Positions 9,078 to 17,178 of a stretch of 48,857 nt of DNA are shown here, piece after piece. Both the position numbers and the translations under genes were made by a program. The notes under the pieces are model-generated. The model was given only the letters and a program-made list of their open reading frames with translations, ran no database searches and had not been told where the DNA came from. This DNA is from a bacterium (GTDB lineage: Bacteria > Pseudomonadota > Alphaproteobacteria > Rhizobiales > Aestuariivirgaceae): NCBI GenBank assembly GCA_022842165.1, contig JALHQC010000026.1, forward strand, positions 1 to 48,857, in the 5' to 3' direction. Position 1 is the first letter of the stretch. The number at the start of each line of letters is the position of its first letter.

Positions 9078-9115
9078 CGGGGCTGGATCAGAAATGATCC
9101 GGCCCCGCTCGTTTT
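9078..9115 (+). terminator. Rho-independent terminator after sciP
   Basis: CGGGGCTGGATCA and TGATCCGGCCCCG form a 13-bp stem with one G-T wobble around the tetraloop GAAA, followed by CTCGTTTTC. It sits 22 bases after the sciP stop and separates it from kefF. Confidence 0.82.
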
Positions 9116-9159
9116 CGAAGCCGCTTCATCCGCCGCTCTAACTCTGGCACTATGCGGCG

Positions 9160-9759
9160 ATGAAGATCCTTGTCCTCCTCGCCCATCCCCGGCTTCGCAC
9201 CTCCGTCGTCCAGCACGCCATGCACCGGGCCATTGCGGGTCTCGATGGCGTGACGGTCCGCGACCTCTATGCCGATTACCCCGATTTCGGAATCGATGTC
9301 GCGCGCGAACAGCAAAGCCTGCTGGCTCATGACCTGATCGTACTGCAGCACCCCTTTTACTGGTATTCCTCGCCCGCCATCCTGAAGGAATGGCAGGATC
9401 TCGTGCTGGAAAACGGCTGGGCCTATGGTCCGGGCGGAACGGCACTTGCTGGCCGCTTCATGCTATCCGCCATCTCAACCGGCGGCACCGGCGAAGCCTA
9501 TCACCACGAAGGCCGCAATCGTTTCGAAATGGAAGAGCTTCTTGCTCCCTTCAACCAGACCGCCTGGCTCTGCGCGATGGCCTATCTTAGGCCCTTCGTC
9601 ATCCATGCCGGACGCCGCATGCAGCCAGAAGACTTGAGCGCGGCCGTCGAATCCTATCGCGACCTGATCGTCGGCCTGCGCGACAGAAGGATCGACCCCC
9701 TCTCCATGCTGGCGCCGGACTTCAAACTGCCGCCCGCATTCGCAAAGGCTGCCGCCTGA
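9160..9759 (+). CDS. kefF: KefF-like NAD(P)H oxidoreductase, ancillary subunit of Kef
   Basis: A 199-residue flavodoxin-2-fold quinone oxidoreductase. MKILVLLAHPRLRTS at the N-terminus gives the flavin phosphate loop, LQHPFYWYSSPAILKEWQD and GPGGTALAGRF are typical of the KefF/KefG/MdaB family. Such proteins bind and activate KefC/KefB potassium efflux systems. The stop codon overlaps the start of the next gene (ATGA at 9757-9761), so the two are translationally coupled, which strongly supports the ancillary role. Confidence 0.88.
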   Translation: MKILVLLAHPRLRTSVVQHAMHRAIAGLDGVTVRDLYADYPDFGIDVAREQQSLLAHDLIVLQHPFYWYSSPAILKEWQDLVLENGWAYGPGGTALAGRFMLSAISTGGTGEAYHHEGRNRFEMEELLAPFNQTAWLCAMAYLRPFVIHAGRRMQPEDLSAAVESYRDLIVGLRDRRIDPLSMLAPDFKLPPAFAKAAA

Positions 9760-11615
9760 TGCATCTCGAGGACTTCCTGCTCGGCGCCTTCGTCTACCTC
9801 ACGGCCGCCGTTGTGGCGGCCCCGCTGGCCACAAGGCTCGGCCTCGGTTCGGTGCTTGGCTACCTGATCGCTGGCATCATCATCGGCCCCTCCATCATCG
9901 GCCTCGTCGGGCGCGAGGGCCAGGACGTGATGCATTTCGCCGAATTCGGCGTCATCGTCATGCTCTTCCTCGTCGGCCTCGAGCTTCAGCCCTCGAAGCT
10001 CTGGGCGCTGCGGAAGCCGATACTCGGCCTCGGCGGGCTGCAGGTGACCGTCACCGCACTGGTGATCGGCCTTGCCGCCGTCATGCTTGGCGTCACATGG
10101 CAGTCGGCCACGGCCATCGGGCTCATCCTGGCAATGTCCTCGACGGCGATCGTGCTGCAGAGCCTCAACGAACGCGGCATCCTCAAGACATCCGCCGGTC
10201 AATCATCCTTCTCGGTGCTGCTGTTCCAGGATATCGCCGTCATTCCGATCTTCGCGCTGCTGCCGCTCATCGCGACATCCCATGGCGGAGACACTCACAG
10301 CGCCAGCCTTATTGCCGATCTTCCCGGCTGGGCGCAGGGCGTAATCGTTCTTGCTGCCGTCTCGATTATCATCCTCGCCGGGCGCTATCTCATGCGGCCC
10401 CTGTTCCGCCTTGTGGCGTCCTCGGGAATTCGCGAAATCTTCGTGGCTTTTGCCCTCCTGATCGTCGTCGGCATCACGCTGATGATGCAGTTTGTAGGCT
10501 TGTCCGCCGCCCTCGGCACCTTCCTGGCCGGTGTCGTGTTGGCCGAAAGCGAATACCGCCACGAGCTTGAAATGGATCTCGATCCTTTCAAGGGCCTGCT
10601 GCTCGCGGTGTTCTTCATCGCGGTGGGCGCCGGCATCGATTTCTCACTTCTCGCCGGCCAGCCGGGCACCATCTTCGGCCTCGTCTTGGGGCTGGTCGCC
10701 ATCAAGCTCGGCGTTCTCTACGCGCTTGCACGATTGTTCCGCATGAACGCGCCGGATTCCTCGCGCTTCTCCTTCGCGCTGGCGCAAGGCGGTGAATTTG
10801 CTTTCGTGCTGATCACCTTTGCGGCCGGGTTGGGCCTGCTGGCCGTTGCCCAATCGGGCGTTCTGGTCGCCGTCGTGGCGATCTCGATGGCGCTGGCCCC
10901 GCTCCTCATGATTTTCGATGACAAGGTGATGCAGAAGCGTTTCGCCAGTGGCGGGAAGGGCCGGGAGCCAGACGTGATCGACGATAGCGGCGCCAGGGTA
11001 ATCATTGCGGGCCATGGACGCTATGGCATGACGGTGAACCGCATGCTCGGCGCCAGCGGCATCAAGGCCGTGGTTCTCGATCATGACGCCGAGCAGATCG
11101 ATGTGCTGCGCCGCTTCGGCTACAAGGTCTATTACGGCGATGCCTCGCGCCCGGACCTTCTCGAGGCAGCGGGCGCAGGCGACGCGCAGGCCCTCGTCGT
11201 CGCCGTCGATGACCGCGAGAAGATCAACGAAATCATTGACACCGCGAAAAGCCACTTCCCGCACCTGAAGCTGTTTGCCCGCGCTTTCGACCGTGTGCAT
11301 GCCTATGAGCTGCTGAACAAGGGTGTCGAGCATGTCCATCGCGAGGTCTTCGCATCTTCCGTCGATATGGGCGAGGATGTGCTGCAGGCCATGGGCCGCC
11401 ATCCGTTCGAGGCTCATCGCGCCGCGCGCACTTTCAAGGGTCATGACGAAAAACTGGTCCGCATCGCCGCGGCCCATGCCGATGACGACGAGAAACTCGT
11501 CGACCTTGCCCGCAAGGGCCGTGCCGAGATCGAAAATGTACTGGGTGTCGATGTGCGCACCGGCGAACTGCCGCTGGATCACGCCTGGGAAGCACCCGAC
11601 AAGACGCGGGAATAG
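9759..11615 (+). CDS. Glutathione-regulated K+/H+ antiporter KefC/KefB family
   Basis: A 618-residue CPA2 antiporter, close to the 620 residues of E. coli KefC. Residues 5-390 carry about 12-13 membrane helices, including the conserved LFQDIAVIP (155-163) with the ion-translocating Asp-158. Residues 413-530 form a TrkA-N/RCK domain starting with VIIAGHGRYG, the nucleotide and glutathione-binding site in Kef. A soluble tail follows. Kef systems release potassium and acidify the cytoplasm on electrophile stress. It is coupled by a 1-base overlap to kefF. KefB and KefC cannot be told apart from this sequence. Confidence 0.9.
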   Translation: MHLEDFLLGAFVYLTAAVVAAPLATRLGLGSVLGYLIAGIIIGPSIIGLVGREGQDVMHFAEFGVIVMLFLVGLELQPSKLWALRKPILGLGGLQVTVTALVIGLAAVMLGVTWQSATAIGLILAMSSTAIVLQSLNERGILKTSAGQSSFSVLLFQDIAVIPIFALLPLIATSHGGDTHSASLIADLPGWAQGVIVLAAVSIIILAGRYLMRPLFRLVASSGIREIFVAFALLIVVGITLMMQFVGLSAALGTFLAGVVLAESEYRHELEMDLDPFKGLLLAVFFIAVGAGIDFSLLAGQPGTIFGLVLGLVAIKLGVLYALARLFRMNAPDSSRFSFALAQGGEFAFVLITFAAGLGLLAVAQSGVLVAVVAISMALAPLLMIFDDKVMQKRFASGGKGREPDVIDDSGARVIIAGHGRYGMTVNRMLGASGIKAVVLDHDAEQIDVLRRFGYKVYYGDASRPDLLEAAGAGDAQALVVAVDDREKINEIIDTAKSHFPHLKLFARAFDRVHAYELLNKGVEHVHREVFASSVDMGEDVLQAMGRHPFEAHRAARTFKGHDEKLVRIAAAHADDDEKLVDLARKGRAEIENVLGVDVRTGELPLDHAWEAPDKTRE

Positions 11616-11677
11616 AGGCCGCGCGTCCTGACATCCACCCCTTCAAATCCCCCTGACTCACAAGCTATAAGAGCGCC

Positions 11678-12619
11678 ATGCAAACCAACATTCACGACAT
11701 CAGGATCGATCCCCGCAACCTCGACATACTCATCTCGATCAATGGTGAACTGGTGCCGCGGGCACAGGCCATGGTCTCCGTCTTCGACTCGGGCTTCATC
11801 CTCGGCGACGGCGTGTGGGAAGGATTGCGCATGGTGAAGGGCGGCGTGCCCTTCCTGCGCGAGCACATCGAACGCCTCTATGAAGGGGCGAAGGCCATCT
11901 TCATGGACATCGGTGTTCCCCCCGGCGATCTGGTGAAGCGCCTCTTCGATTGCCTTGATGCCAACAAGATGGAAGACGGCGTCCACATCCGCCTGATGGT
12001 GACGCGCGGCGTGAAGGCGACCCCCTATCAGGACCCACGGGTGACGATCTCGCCTGCCACCATCGTCATCATTCCGGAATACAAGACACCGAATCCGGAG
12101 AAGTCCGATAAGGGCCTCACGCTGCACACGGTGAACGTCCGCCGCGGCTACCCGGACGTGCAGGATCAGAAGCTTAATTCACACTCGAAACTCAACTGCA
12201 TAACTGCTTGTATTCAGGCGTCTAATGCCGGCGCGGATGAGGCCCTGATGCTCGATCCGCACGGCTTCGTCGCCACCTGCAACTCGACGCATTTCTTCAT
12301 CGTGCGCCGCGGCGAGTTGTGGACCTCGACCGGGCAATACTGCATCCCCGGCATTACCCGCGGCAACATGATCAGGCTGGCGAAGGAACTGGCAATTCCG
12401 GTCTTCGAGAAGCACTTCTCGCTCTATGACGTCTATGGCGCGGATGAGGCCTTCGTCACCGGCACCTTTGCAGGCCTGATCCCCATACGCGAGATCGACG
12501 GCCGTCCGGTACGGCATCCTCTGTCCACGGATGATTGGTCTGGCGCCGGACCCATCTCGCGAAGGCTTTCCGCCGCCTACAAGGCACTCTGCGTGAAGGA
12601 CGCGAGGAGATCGCTGTGA
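11678..12619 (+). CDS. Class IV aminotransferase (branched-chain or D-amino-acid type)
   Basis: A 313-residue PLP enzyme of fold type IV. The N-terminal FDSGFILGDGVWEGLR (36-51) is the IlvE/Dat/PabC signature, and ADEALMLDPHG (186-195) and GTFAGLIPIREIDG complete the family pattern. Lys-165 in the DQKLNSHSK segment is the likely Schiff-base lysine by alignment with the IKSLN block of IlvE. Substrate (branched-chain, D-alanine or other) cannot be decided. The stop overlaps the GTG of the next gene by 4 bases, so it is translated together with a sulfotransferase-like protein. Confidence 0.85.
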   Translation: MQTNIHDIRIDPRNLDILISINGELVPRAQAMVSVFDSGFILGDGVWEGLRMVKGGVPFLREHIERLYEGAKAIFMDIGVPPGDLVKRLFDCLDANKMEDGVHIRLMVTRGVKATPYQDPRVTISPATIVIIPEYKTPNPEKSDKGLTLHTVNVRRGYPDVQDQKLNSHSKLNCITACIQASNAGADEALMLDPHGFVATCNSTHFFIVRRGELWTSTGQYCIPGITRGNMIRLAKELAIPVFEKHFSLYDVYGADEAFVTGTFAGLIPIREIDGRPVRHPLSTDDWSGAGPISRRLSAAYKALCVKDARRSL

Positions 12620-13335
12620 GCACCAACATCGCCATGTGGTCAGGCCCGCGCAACATCTCGACCGCCATGATGTATGCCTTTGGCAACCGTCCCGACTGCG
12701 AAGCCTGGGACGAGCCCTTCTATGCCTTCTCGCTCGTCCATCACGGCAACGACCACCCGATGCGCGACGAGATTATCGCGGCAAATGACTCGGACTGGAA
12801 CAGTCTGGTGCGGCGCTGCACGGCGCCATCGGCAAAGCCCGTCTTCTACCAGAAGCACATGACGCATCACATGCTGCCCGGCTATGACCGATCGTGGATC
12901 AAGGGTCTCGTCAATGCCTTCCTCATCCGCGAGCCTGAGCGCGTGCTGGCGAGCTACACGCAGAAATGGGCGGACGTGACGCTCCGCGATATCGGCTTCG
13001 TCGAGCAGGCGGAGATTTTCGACATGGTGGCGGAGCACCTCGGCCACGCACCGCCTGTGGTCAACGCCGATGATGTCCTGAACGATCCGGAAGGTGTATT
13101 GACGAAGCTCTGCACTGCCTGCGGCATTTCCTTCGACCGCGCCATGCTGTCTTGGAACGCGGGACCGAAGCCTTTTGACGGCAACTGGGCGCCGCATTGG
13201 TACAATGCCGTGTGGAAATCGACGGGCCTGTCGAAGCCCGAGCCGAAGCACGTGGAATTGCCGGGCGCGTTGCAGAAGATCGCCGATGCCGCCCGGCCCT
13301 ACTATGAAAAGATGAGGCCTTTCCGCATCACCTGA
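12616..13335 (+). CDS. Sulfotransferase-family protein
   Basis: A 239-residue cytosolic protein that starts with a GTG overlapping the aminotransferase stop (GTGA). The N-terminal MWSGPRNISTAMM resembles the 5'-phosphosulfate-binding loop of PAPS-dependent sulfotransferases, and FLIREPERVLASY around residues 103-115 resembles the 3'-phosphate-binding block with a conserved Arg and Ser. Coupling to a class IV aminotransferase suggests both act on one amino-acid-derived compound, but the acceptor is unknown. Its 3' end overlaps the convergent fliJ-like gene by 8 bases. The longer frame from 12535 would lie within the aminotransferase and is rejected. Confidence 0.78.
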   Translation: MSTNIAMWSGPRNISTAMMYAFGNRPDCEAWDEPFYAFSLVHHGNDHPMRDEIIAANDSDWNSLVRRCTAPSAKPVFYQKHMTHHMLPGYDRSWIKGLVNAFLIREPERVLASYTQKWADVTLRDIGFVEQAEIFDMVAEHLGHAPPVVNADDVLNDPEGVLTKLCTACGISFDRAMLSWNAGPKPFDGNWAPHWYNAVWKSTGLSKPEPKHVELPGALQKIADAARPYYEKMRPFRIT

Positions 13336-13711
13336 CGTATTGTGCAGCCAGGGCCTGCGGGATCATCGGCGCCGATGAACCGCCTTCCTTTTCGACCAGC
13401 ATTTCGGCCCGCCGCAATTCCTGCTCTTCGGCTTCGAGTGCTGTCTGCGCATCGTTCAGCTGGTCGCGCAATTCGGCGATCGATCGCATCAGATTGTCGC
13501 GCCGTCCACGCGCCGCCTTGGCCGACAGCGAATAGTTGAAGTGTGCAGGGTCGGTCACACCATTGCGGCTTTCCTCGAACTTCACCTGGGCATCGAGATC
13601 GTCATACTTTCGCATGAAGTCCTGAATCATGCCGTCGATGTCGGCAACCTGCCTGCGCTTGTCCTCGGTGCGAAACCGGTGCAACCTGAGAAGCGTTTCT
13701 CGTGAACGCAT
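13328..13711 (-). CDS. fliJ: FliJ-like flagellar export / coiled-coil protein
   Basis: A 127-residue highly charged helical protein. The N-terminal MRSRETLLRLHRFRTEDKRR matches alphaproteobacterial FliJ, whose role is to act as the central stalk of the flagellar export ATPase and as an escort for export chaperones. Heptad-rich helices cover residues 20-55 and 65-105. The ATG at 13711 has GAGGG nine bases upstream; the four extra residues from 13723 are less likely. It faces ctrA across a 389-bp gap, an arrangement seen in related bacteria. No other flagellar gene is in the window, so the assignment rests on the N-terminus and the position. Confidence 0.75.
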   Translation of the reverse strand: MRSRETLLRLHRFRTEDKRRQVADIDGMIQDFMRKYDDLDAQVKFEESRNGVTDPAHFNYSLSAKAARGRRDNLMRSIAELRDQLNDAQTALEAEEQELRRAEMLVEKEGGSSAPMIPQALAAQYVR

Positions 13712-13831
13712 TTTGACCCTCACTCCACTCTACAAACCGAGGACTTGAAAGCGTCCCCTTTTCACGATTCTCCGAATCAACTACGCAGAAGATTCCAGTG
13801 CTCGTTCGCGTAACATGGTGCACTGGTAAGC

Positions 13832-13846
13832 TTAAGGGTGGGTAAA
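13832..13846. promoter_or_regulatory. Candidate CtrA box between fliJ and ctrA
   Basis: TTAA, seven bases, TAAA: exact CtrA spacing with one mismatch in the second half. It lies 121 bases before the fliJ start and 255 bases before the ctrA start, so it could serve either. Confidence 0.4.
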
Positions 13847-13903
13847 CCGTCGTGTATCGGCGGTTTTTGGCAACATCGGCGCCGTTGCGCCGCGTCACTG
13901 ACT

Positions 13904-13938
13904 AGATGTAGTGGCTTCAGGAGGCCACAGCTACATCT
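13904..13938. repeat. Inverted repeat upstream of ctrA
   Basis: AGATGTAG at 13904 pairs perfectly with CTACATCT at 13931. Inside it TGGC pairs with GCCA, leaving a CAG bulge on one side. Neither strand has a following T-run, so it does not look like a terminator. It could be an operator or an RNA structure in a long ctrA leader. Confidence 0.55.
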
Positions 13939-14100
13939 CGGTTACGGTGCCGACAAGTTGCGGCCGGGGAATTAGGTTTTGTTAACCTTTCCCGGCTTAT
14001 CTTAAGCACGAACGTTAACGGTTAGTTGTGCGCGTATCCAGTCCGGGTGCGCAAAACACAAAGGCTCCGCGGCGGAGTCGGGGACCATAGGGGATTCGAG

Positions 14101-14814
14101 ATGAGGGTACTGCTGATCGAGGACGATACCGCGACGGCTCAGAGCATCGAATTGATGCTCAAGTCGGAGGGGTTCAACGTCTATACGACCGACCTCGGTG
14201 AAGAAGGCGTAGACCTCGGAAAGCTTTATGATTACGACATCATCCTGCTCGACCTGAACCTGCCGGACATGTCCGGATACGAAGTGCTGAAAACGCTGCG
14301 TGTGGCCAAGGTGAACACGCCGATCCTTATCCTCTCCGGCCTTGCCGGCATCGAGGACAAGGTGAAGGGCTTAGGATTCGGCGCTGACGACTACATGACC
14401 AAGCCCTTCCACAAGGACGAGCTGGTGGCACGCATTCACGCCGTCGTCCGCCGCTCCAAGGGCCATGCCCAGTCGGTGATCGTGACGGGCGATCTCTGCG
14501 TCAATCTCGACACCAAGACGGTCGAAGTCGGCGGCGCCCGCGTGCACCTGACCGGCAAGGAATACCAGATGCTGGAATTGCTCTCGCTCAGAAAGGGCAC
14601 CACGCTGACCAAGGAAATGTTCCTGAACCACCTCTATGGCGGCATGGACGAACCGGAATTGAAGATCATCGACGTCTTCATCTGCAAGCTCAGGAAGAAA
14701 CTCGCCAACGCCGCTGGCGGCAAGAATTTCATCGAAACCGTCTGGGGCCGCGGCTACGTGCTGCGCGAGAACGCGCCGCCAATGCACGATAACGAAATCC
14801 GCGAGATCGCCTGA
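14101..14814 (+). CDS. ctrA: Cell-cycle response regulator CtrA
   Basis: A 237-residue OmpR-type response regulator. The receiver domain starts MRVLLIEDD with the acidic pair at 8-9; the phosphoacceptor is Asp-51 in [12 protein letters not shown], the same number as in Caulobacter, and the conserved Thr/Lys switch lies in [10 protein letters not shown]. The DNA-binding winged helix occupies residues 125-230 ([35 protein letters not shown]). CtrA is phosphorylated through CckA-ChpT and controls replication, division, motility and envelope genes. The start at 14101 directly follows GGGGATTCGAG, where a GANTC site overlaps the ribosome-binding region; the longer frame from 14026 is not needed. 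Confidence 0.97.
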   Translation: MRVLLIEDDTATAQSIELMLKSEGFNVYTTDLGEEGVDLGKLYDYDIILLDLNLPDMSGYEVLKTLRVAKVNTPILILSGLAGIEDKVKGLGFGADDYMTKPFHKDELVARIHAVVRRSKGHAQSVIVTGDLCVNLDTKTVEVGGARVHLTGKEYQMLELLSLRKGTTLTKEMFLNHLYGGMDEPELKIIDVFICKLRKKLANAAGGKNFIETVWGRGYVLRENAPPMHDNEIREIA

Positions 14815-14875
14815 ACCAGGCATTTTCTTCGATCAGATAAGCCTCGCGGCATCGCCGGCGGCGGGGCCCTTCCGC

Positions 14876-15367
14876 TTGCGGAATGGGCGGGCGCCCTACA
14901 ACGCGTTCGAGGCGGGCGCGGGCGACGACTTCATCTTCGCTCATGCGGAGGTGACGGATGTCGACGCCGGTAGCGGAAACGACGAGATCGGATGCTATGG
15001 ACTTTTCGTATCCGTCATGGCGGGGGCCGGCAACGATCTCGTTCACGGCGGCGACGGAACCTCGGTGATCGATCTTGGCAATGGCCTCAACCGTGTGTTC
15101 TGCGGCGCGGGCACGGAAATCATTCACTTCGACACCGACACATCGGACATCAGAGGCCGCGCGTCGAACTATGTTTTCGATTTCGCGATCGGCATCGACA
15201 AGATCCAGCTCGAAGCGGGCGCGGATATCGCGGCCTTCCTGTCAACAGGAGTTGAAACGGCGATTTCGGACATGGCGGGTGTCCGCTTCGACACCATTTC
15301 GGGCGACACCCTGTTCATCAAGGACGTGACCTTGGCGCAATTGGGCGCGGGCGACTTTCTGGCGTGA
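14876..15367 (+). CDS. Small RTX-type calcium-binding protein or RTX remnant
   Basis: The frame encodes about 163 residues with glycine- and aspartate-rich RTX nonapeptides (EAGAGDDFIF, DAGSGNDEI, MAGAGNDLVHGGDG) at residues 11-62. A C-terminal half (NYVFDFAIGIDKIQL ... LAQLGAGDFLA) resembles the tail of type I secreted RTX proteins. No good start exists: the only candidate is a TTG at 14876 with a weak GGGG nine bases upstream, and the frame stays open into the end of ctrA without an ATG. It may be a short secreted protein or the 3' remnant of a longer one. It converges on a second RTX gene with only 33 bases between their stops. Confidence 0.6.
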   Translation: MRNGRAPYNAFEAGAGDDFIFAHAEVTDVDAGSGNDEIGCYGLFVSVMAGAGNDLVHGGDGTSVIDLGNGLNRVFCGAGTEIIHFDTDTSDIRGRASNYVFDFAIGIDKIQLEAGADIAAFLSTGVETAISDMAGVRFDTISGDTLFIKDVTLAQLGAGDFLA

Positions 15368-15400
15368 ACTGACGCATGCCCCGGGCGCCGCCCGGCCCGC

Positions 15401-17050
15401 TCAAAACATGAAGTCGTCAGCCGTGAAGTTCGCGGCCAAAACGCCCTGGAACAGGATGGAGCCGTTTTCGAGCTTGAGGATTGCGCCGCCGTCGCTGTCC
15501 GTCATCAGCTTCATCACTTCGTCGAAGCTTGCAACACCTTGTCCCGTCAGCCACACGCGGTCGGTGCGGCCCGTACCCGCCTCGAAATCGCCAATCGTAT
15601 CGGCGCCGAAACCGGCCGCGTCATAGACGAAGACATCGGCACCCTTGCCGCCTTCGAGCACATCACCGCCGGCGCCGCCCACGAGATAGTCGTCACCGCC
15701 CTGCCCGGCCAGGTAATCGTCGCCCGCCTTGCCGACGAGGCGGTTCACGTCGTCATTGCCGATGATCTTGTCGGCGTGCCTCGAGCCGTAGACATATTCG
15801 ATGCCGGTGAAGCTGTCGCCTTGTGCCTCACCAGCGAAACCGCCATTGACGAGATCGACGCCGACCCCTTCCGCGGCGCTGCCATAGTCGGCCACGTCAC
15901 GGGTGCCTTCGCCGCCGTCGAACTTGTCAGCGCCCGCCCCGCCGACAAGAATGTCGTTGCCGCCGTTGCCGACCAGTACGTCATCGCCATTTCCGCCGTT
16001 CAGGCGGTTGATGTTGTCGTCCCCGCGGATTTCGTCACCATAAGCGGAACCGACCACGTTCTCGATACTGGTCAGGGTATCGCCCTTGGCCTCGGCGCCC
16101 TGGCCTGTGCCCTTCAGCAGATCGACAATCACGCCGCTCCAGGATCCCGTATAGTCGGCGGTATCGACTCCCGTCCCGCCGTCGAGGTGGTCAGCGCCCG
16201 ACCCGCCCAGCAGCACGTCGTTGCCGCCCGCGCCGAATAAACTGTCATTGCCTTGCCGCCCGACAAGCCTGTTGACCTTGTCATCGCCACCAAGCCAGTC
16301 AGCCGCGCTGGAGCCCGAAAGGTTTTCAATCGAGCGCAGGATATCGCCTTCGGCTTCGCCGCCGGAACCCATGCCCGTCAGCAGATTGACGCTCACACCT
16401 TCTGCCGAGAAGCGATAGTCGGCCCGGTCCTTGCCGCTTCCGCCGTCGAGAACATCGGCATCGGCTCCGCCGGTCAGAATGTCGTTGCCGCCATGGCCGA
16501 GGATCGTGTCGCGGCCCTTGCCGCCATCCAGCGTATCGTTGCCTTCCGTCGATGCGCCGTAGGGTGCGTCATACGAGAAGGTCTGCGTGCCGGCCGCCTT
16601 GGTGCTGGATCCCAGGCTGGACTTCATGACATGCGTGCCGTTGAGGCTCGGGCTGGTGAACAGCGTGTCGCTCTGGGCCTTCGCGAACACCTCGAAGCTG
16701 ATGGCGGTTCCAGGAACGGTGATGACCACGATCTGGTCGGTGCTTGTCTGATTGCGCACCCGCCACACGCTGGCTTGCGTTCCGCTGTTCAGTGTTGTGA
16801 GGCCCATCGACGTGAAAACGATTGTGCTGCCAGCCGGAGCCGCGAACACTGCGCTCCCGGTTTCGCGCAGATGATCGGCGACCGTAAAGATGCCATCGCC
16901 ATGGATCACGTCATTGCCGTCGCCGCCCTCGATCTGGTCTGCCCCGCCATAACCGAGCAGGGTGTCGTCGCCAAGGAGGCCGTAGACAATATCGTCGGCC
17001 GAGGTTGCGCGCAGCACGTCATTCTTGTCGGTGCCCTTCACGATTGCCAT
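15401..17050 (-). CDS. RTX calcium-binding protein with three tandem ~88-residue repeats
   Basis: A 549-residue protein, probably secreted by a type I system and folded outside by calcium. RTX nonapeptides (GGxGxDxLx) occur at residues 24-52, 176-208 and repeatedly to 475. Residues 56-165 form an RTX-free beta-rich region. Three tandem modules begin with ADY at 210, 298 and 387, each running: beta segment with VNLL/VDLL/VDLV, GEAEGD/AEAKGD/GEAQGD, SIENL, VNRLVG, then two or three RTX units. The C-terminus ADDFMF is typical of RTX secretion tails. No signal peptide. The start MAIVKGTDKNDVL at 17050 fits the family better than the ATG 15 codons upstream. No type I secretion genes are nearby. 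Confidence 0.88.
   Translation of the reverse strand: MAIVKGTDKNDVLRATSADDIVYGLLGDDTLLGYGGADQIEGGDGNDVIHGDGIFTVADHLRETGSAVFAAPAGSTIVFTSMGLTTLNSGTQASVWRVRNQTSTDQIVVITVPGTAISFEVFAKAQSDTLFTSPSLNGTHVMKSSLGSSTKAAGTQTFSYDAPYGASTEGNDTLDGGKGRDTILGHGGNDILTGGADADVLDGGSGKDRADYRFSAEGVSVNLLTGMGSGGEAEGDILRSIENLSGSSAADWLGGDDKVNRLVGRQGNDSLFGAGGNDVLLGGSGADHLDGGTGVDTADYTGSWSGVIVDLLKGTGQGAEAKGDTLTSIENVVGSAYGDEIRGDDNINRLNGGNGDDVLVGNGGNDILVGGAGADKFDGGEGTRDVADYGSAAEGVGVDLVNGGFAGEAQGDSFTGIEYVYGSRHADKIIGNDDVNRLVGKAGDDYLAGQGGDDYLVGGAGGDVLEGGKGADVFVYDAAGFGADTIGDFEAGTGRTDRVWLTGQGVASFDEVMKLMTDSDGGAILKLENGSILFQGVLAANFTADDFMF
15640..16423 (-). repeat. Three tandem RTX modules inside the calcium-binding protein gene
   Basis: Read on the minus strand, module 1 covers about 16423-16160, module 2 about 16159-15893 and module 3 about 15892-15640. 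Each encodes 84-89 residues starting ADY and ending with a block of GGxGxD nonapeptides. The modules are diverged at protein level, so the duplication is old. Confidence 0.75.
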
Positions 17051-17178
17051 GACTGGAGATGCCTCTACCTGGTTGCACCGCGGGTATGCGGGCAAACCCC
17101 TGAGAAGGCGATGAAGACGGTTCGTTAAATTGGAACGATCGCCGCGGTGAAAGTTAACGCCGGGTTGAAAAGGCTATC

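Larger units (their letters stand above)
13712..14100. promoter_or_regulatory. fliJ-ctrA intergenic region with GANTC cluster and TTAA motifs
   Basis: This 389-bp stretch has no convincing gene. It carries five GANTC (CcrM methylation) sites: three within 30 bp at 13767, 13775 and 13792, and two close to ctrA at 14075 and 14093, the last one inside the ribosome-binding region. About 1.5 would be expected by chance. A CtrA-box-like TTAA-N7-TAAA is at 13832-13846, an inverted repeat at 13904-13938, and GTTAAC palindromes at 13981 and 14014. In Caulobacter, ctrA transcription is controlled by CcrM methylation, GcrA and CtrA itself. The layout here fits such control, though no promoter was mapped. 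Confidence 0.6.

Noticed and set aside
14002-14018. TTAA pair close to ctrA as a CtrA box
   Set aside because: The two TTAA are nine bases apart and the TTAG-TTAA pair at 13972-13985 six bases apart; neither has the seven-base spacing.
15640-16423. Regular repeats that could suggest a CRISPR array
   Set aside because: The periodicity is in coding sequence for GGxGxD nonapeptides, the repeats are diverged, and there are no constant repeats with unique spacers or cas genes.
16253-17128. A 291-codon plus-strand frame over the RTX gene
   Set aside because: It is the antisense image of RTX repeats and has no independent signal.
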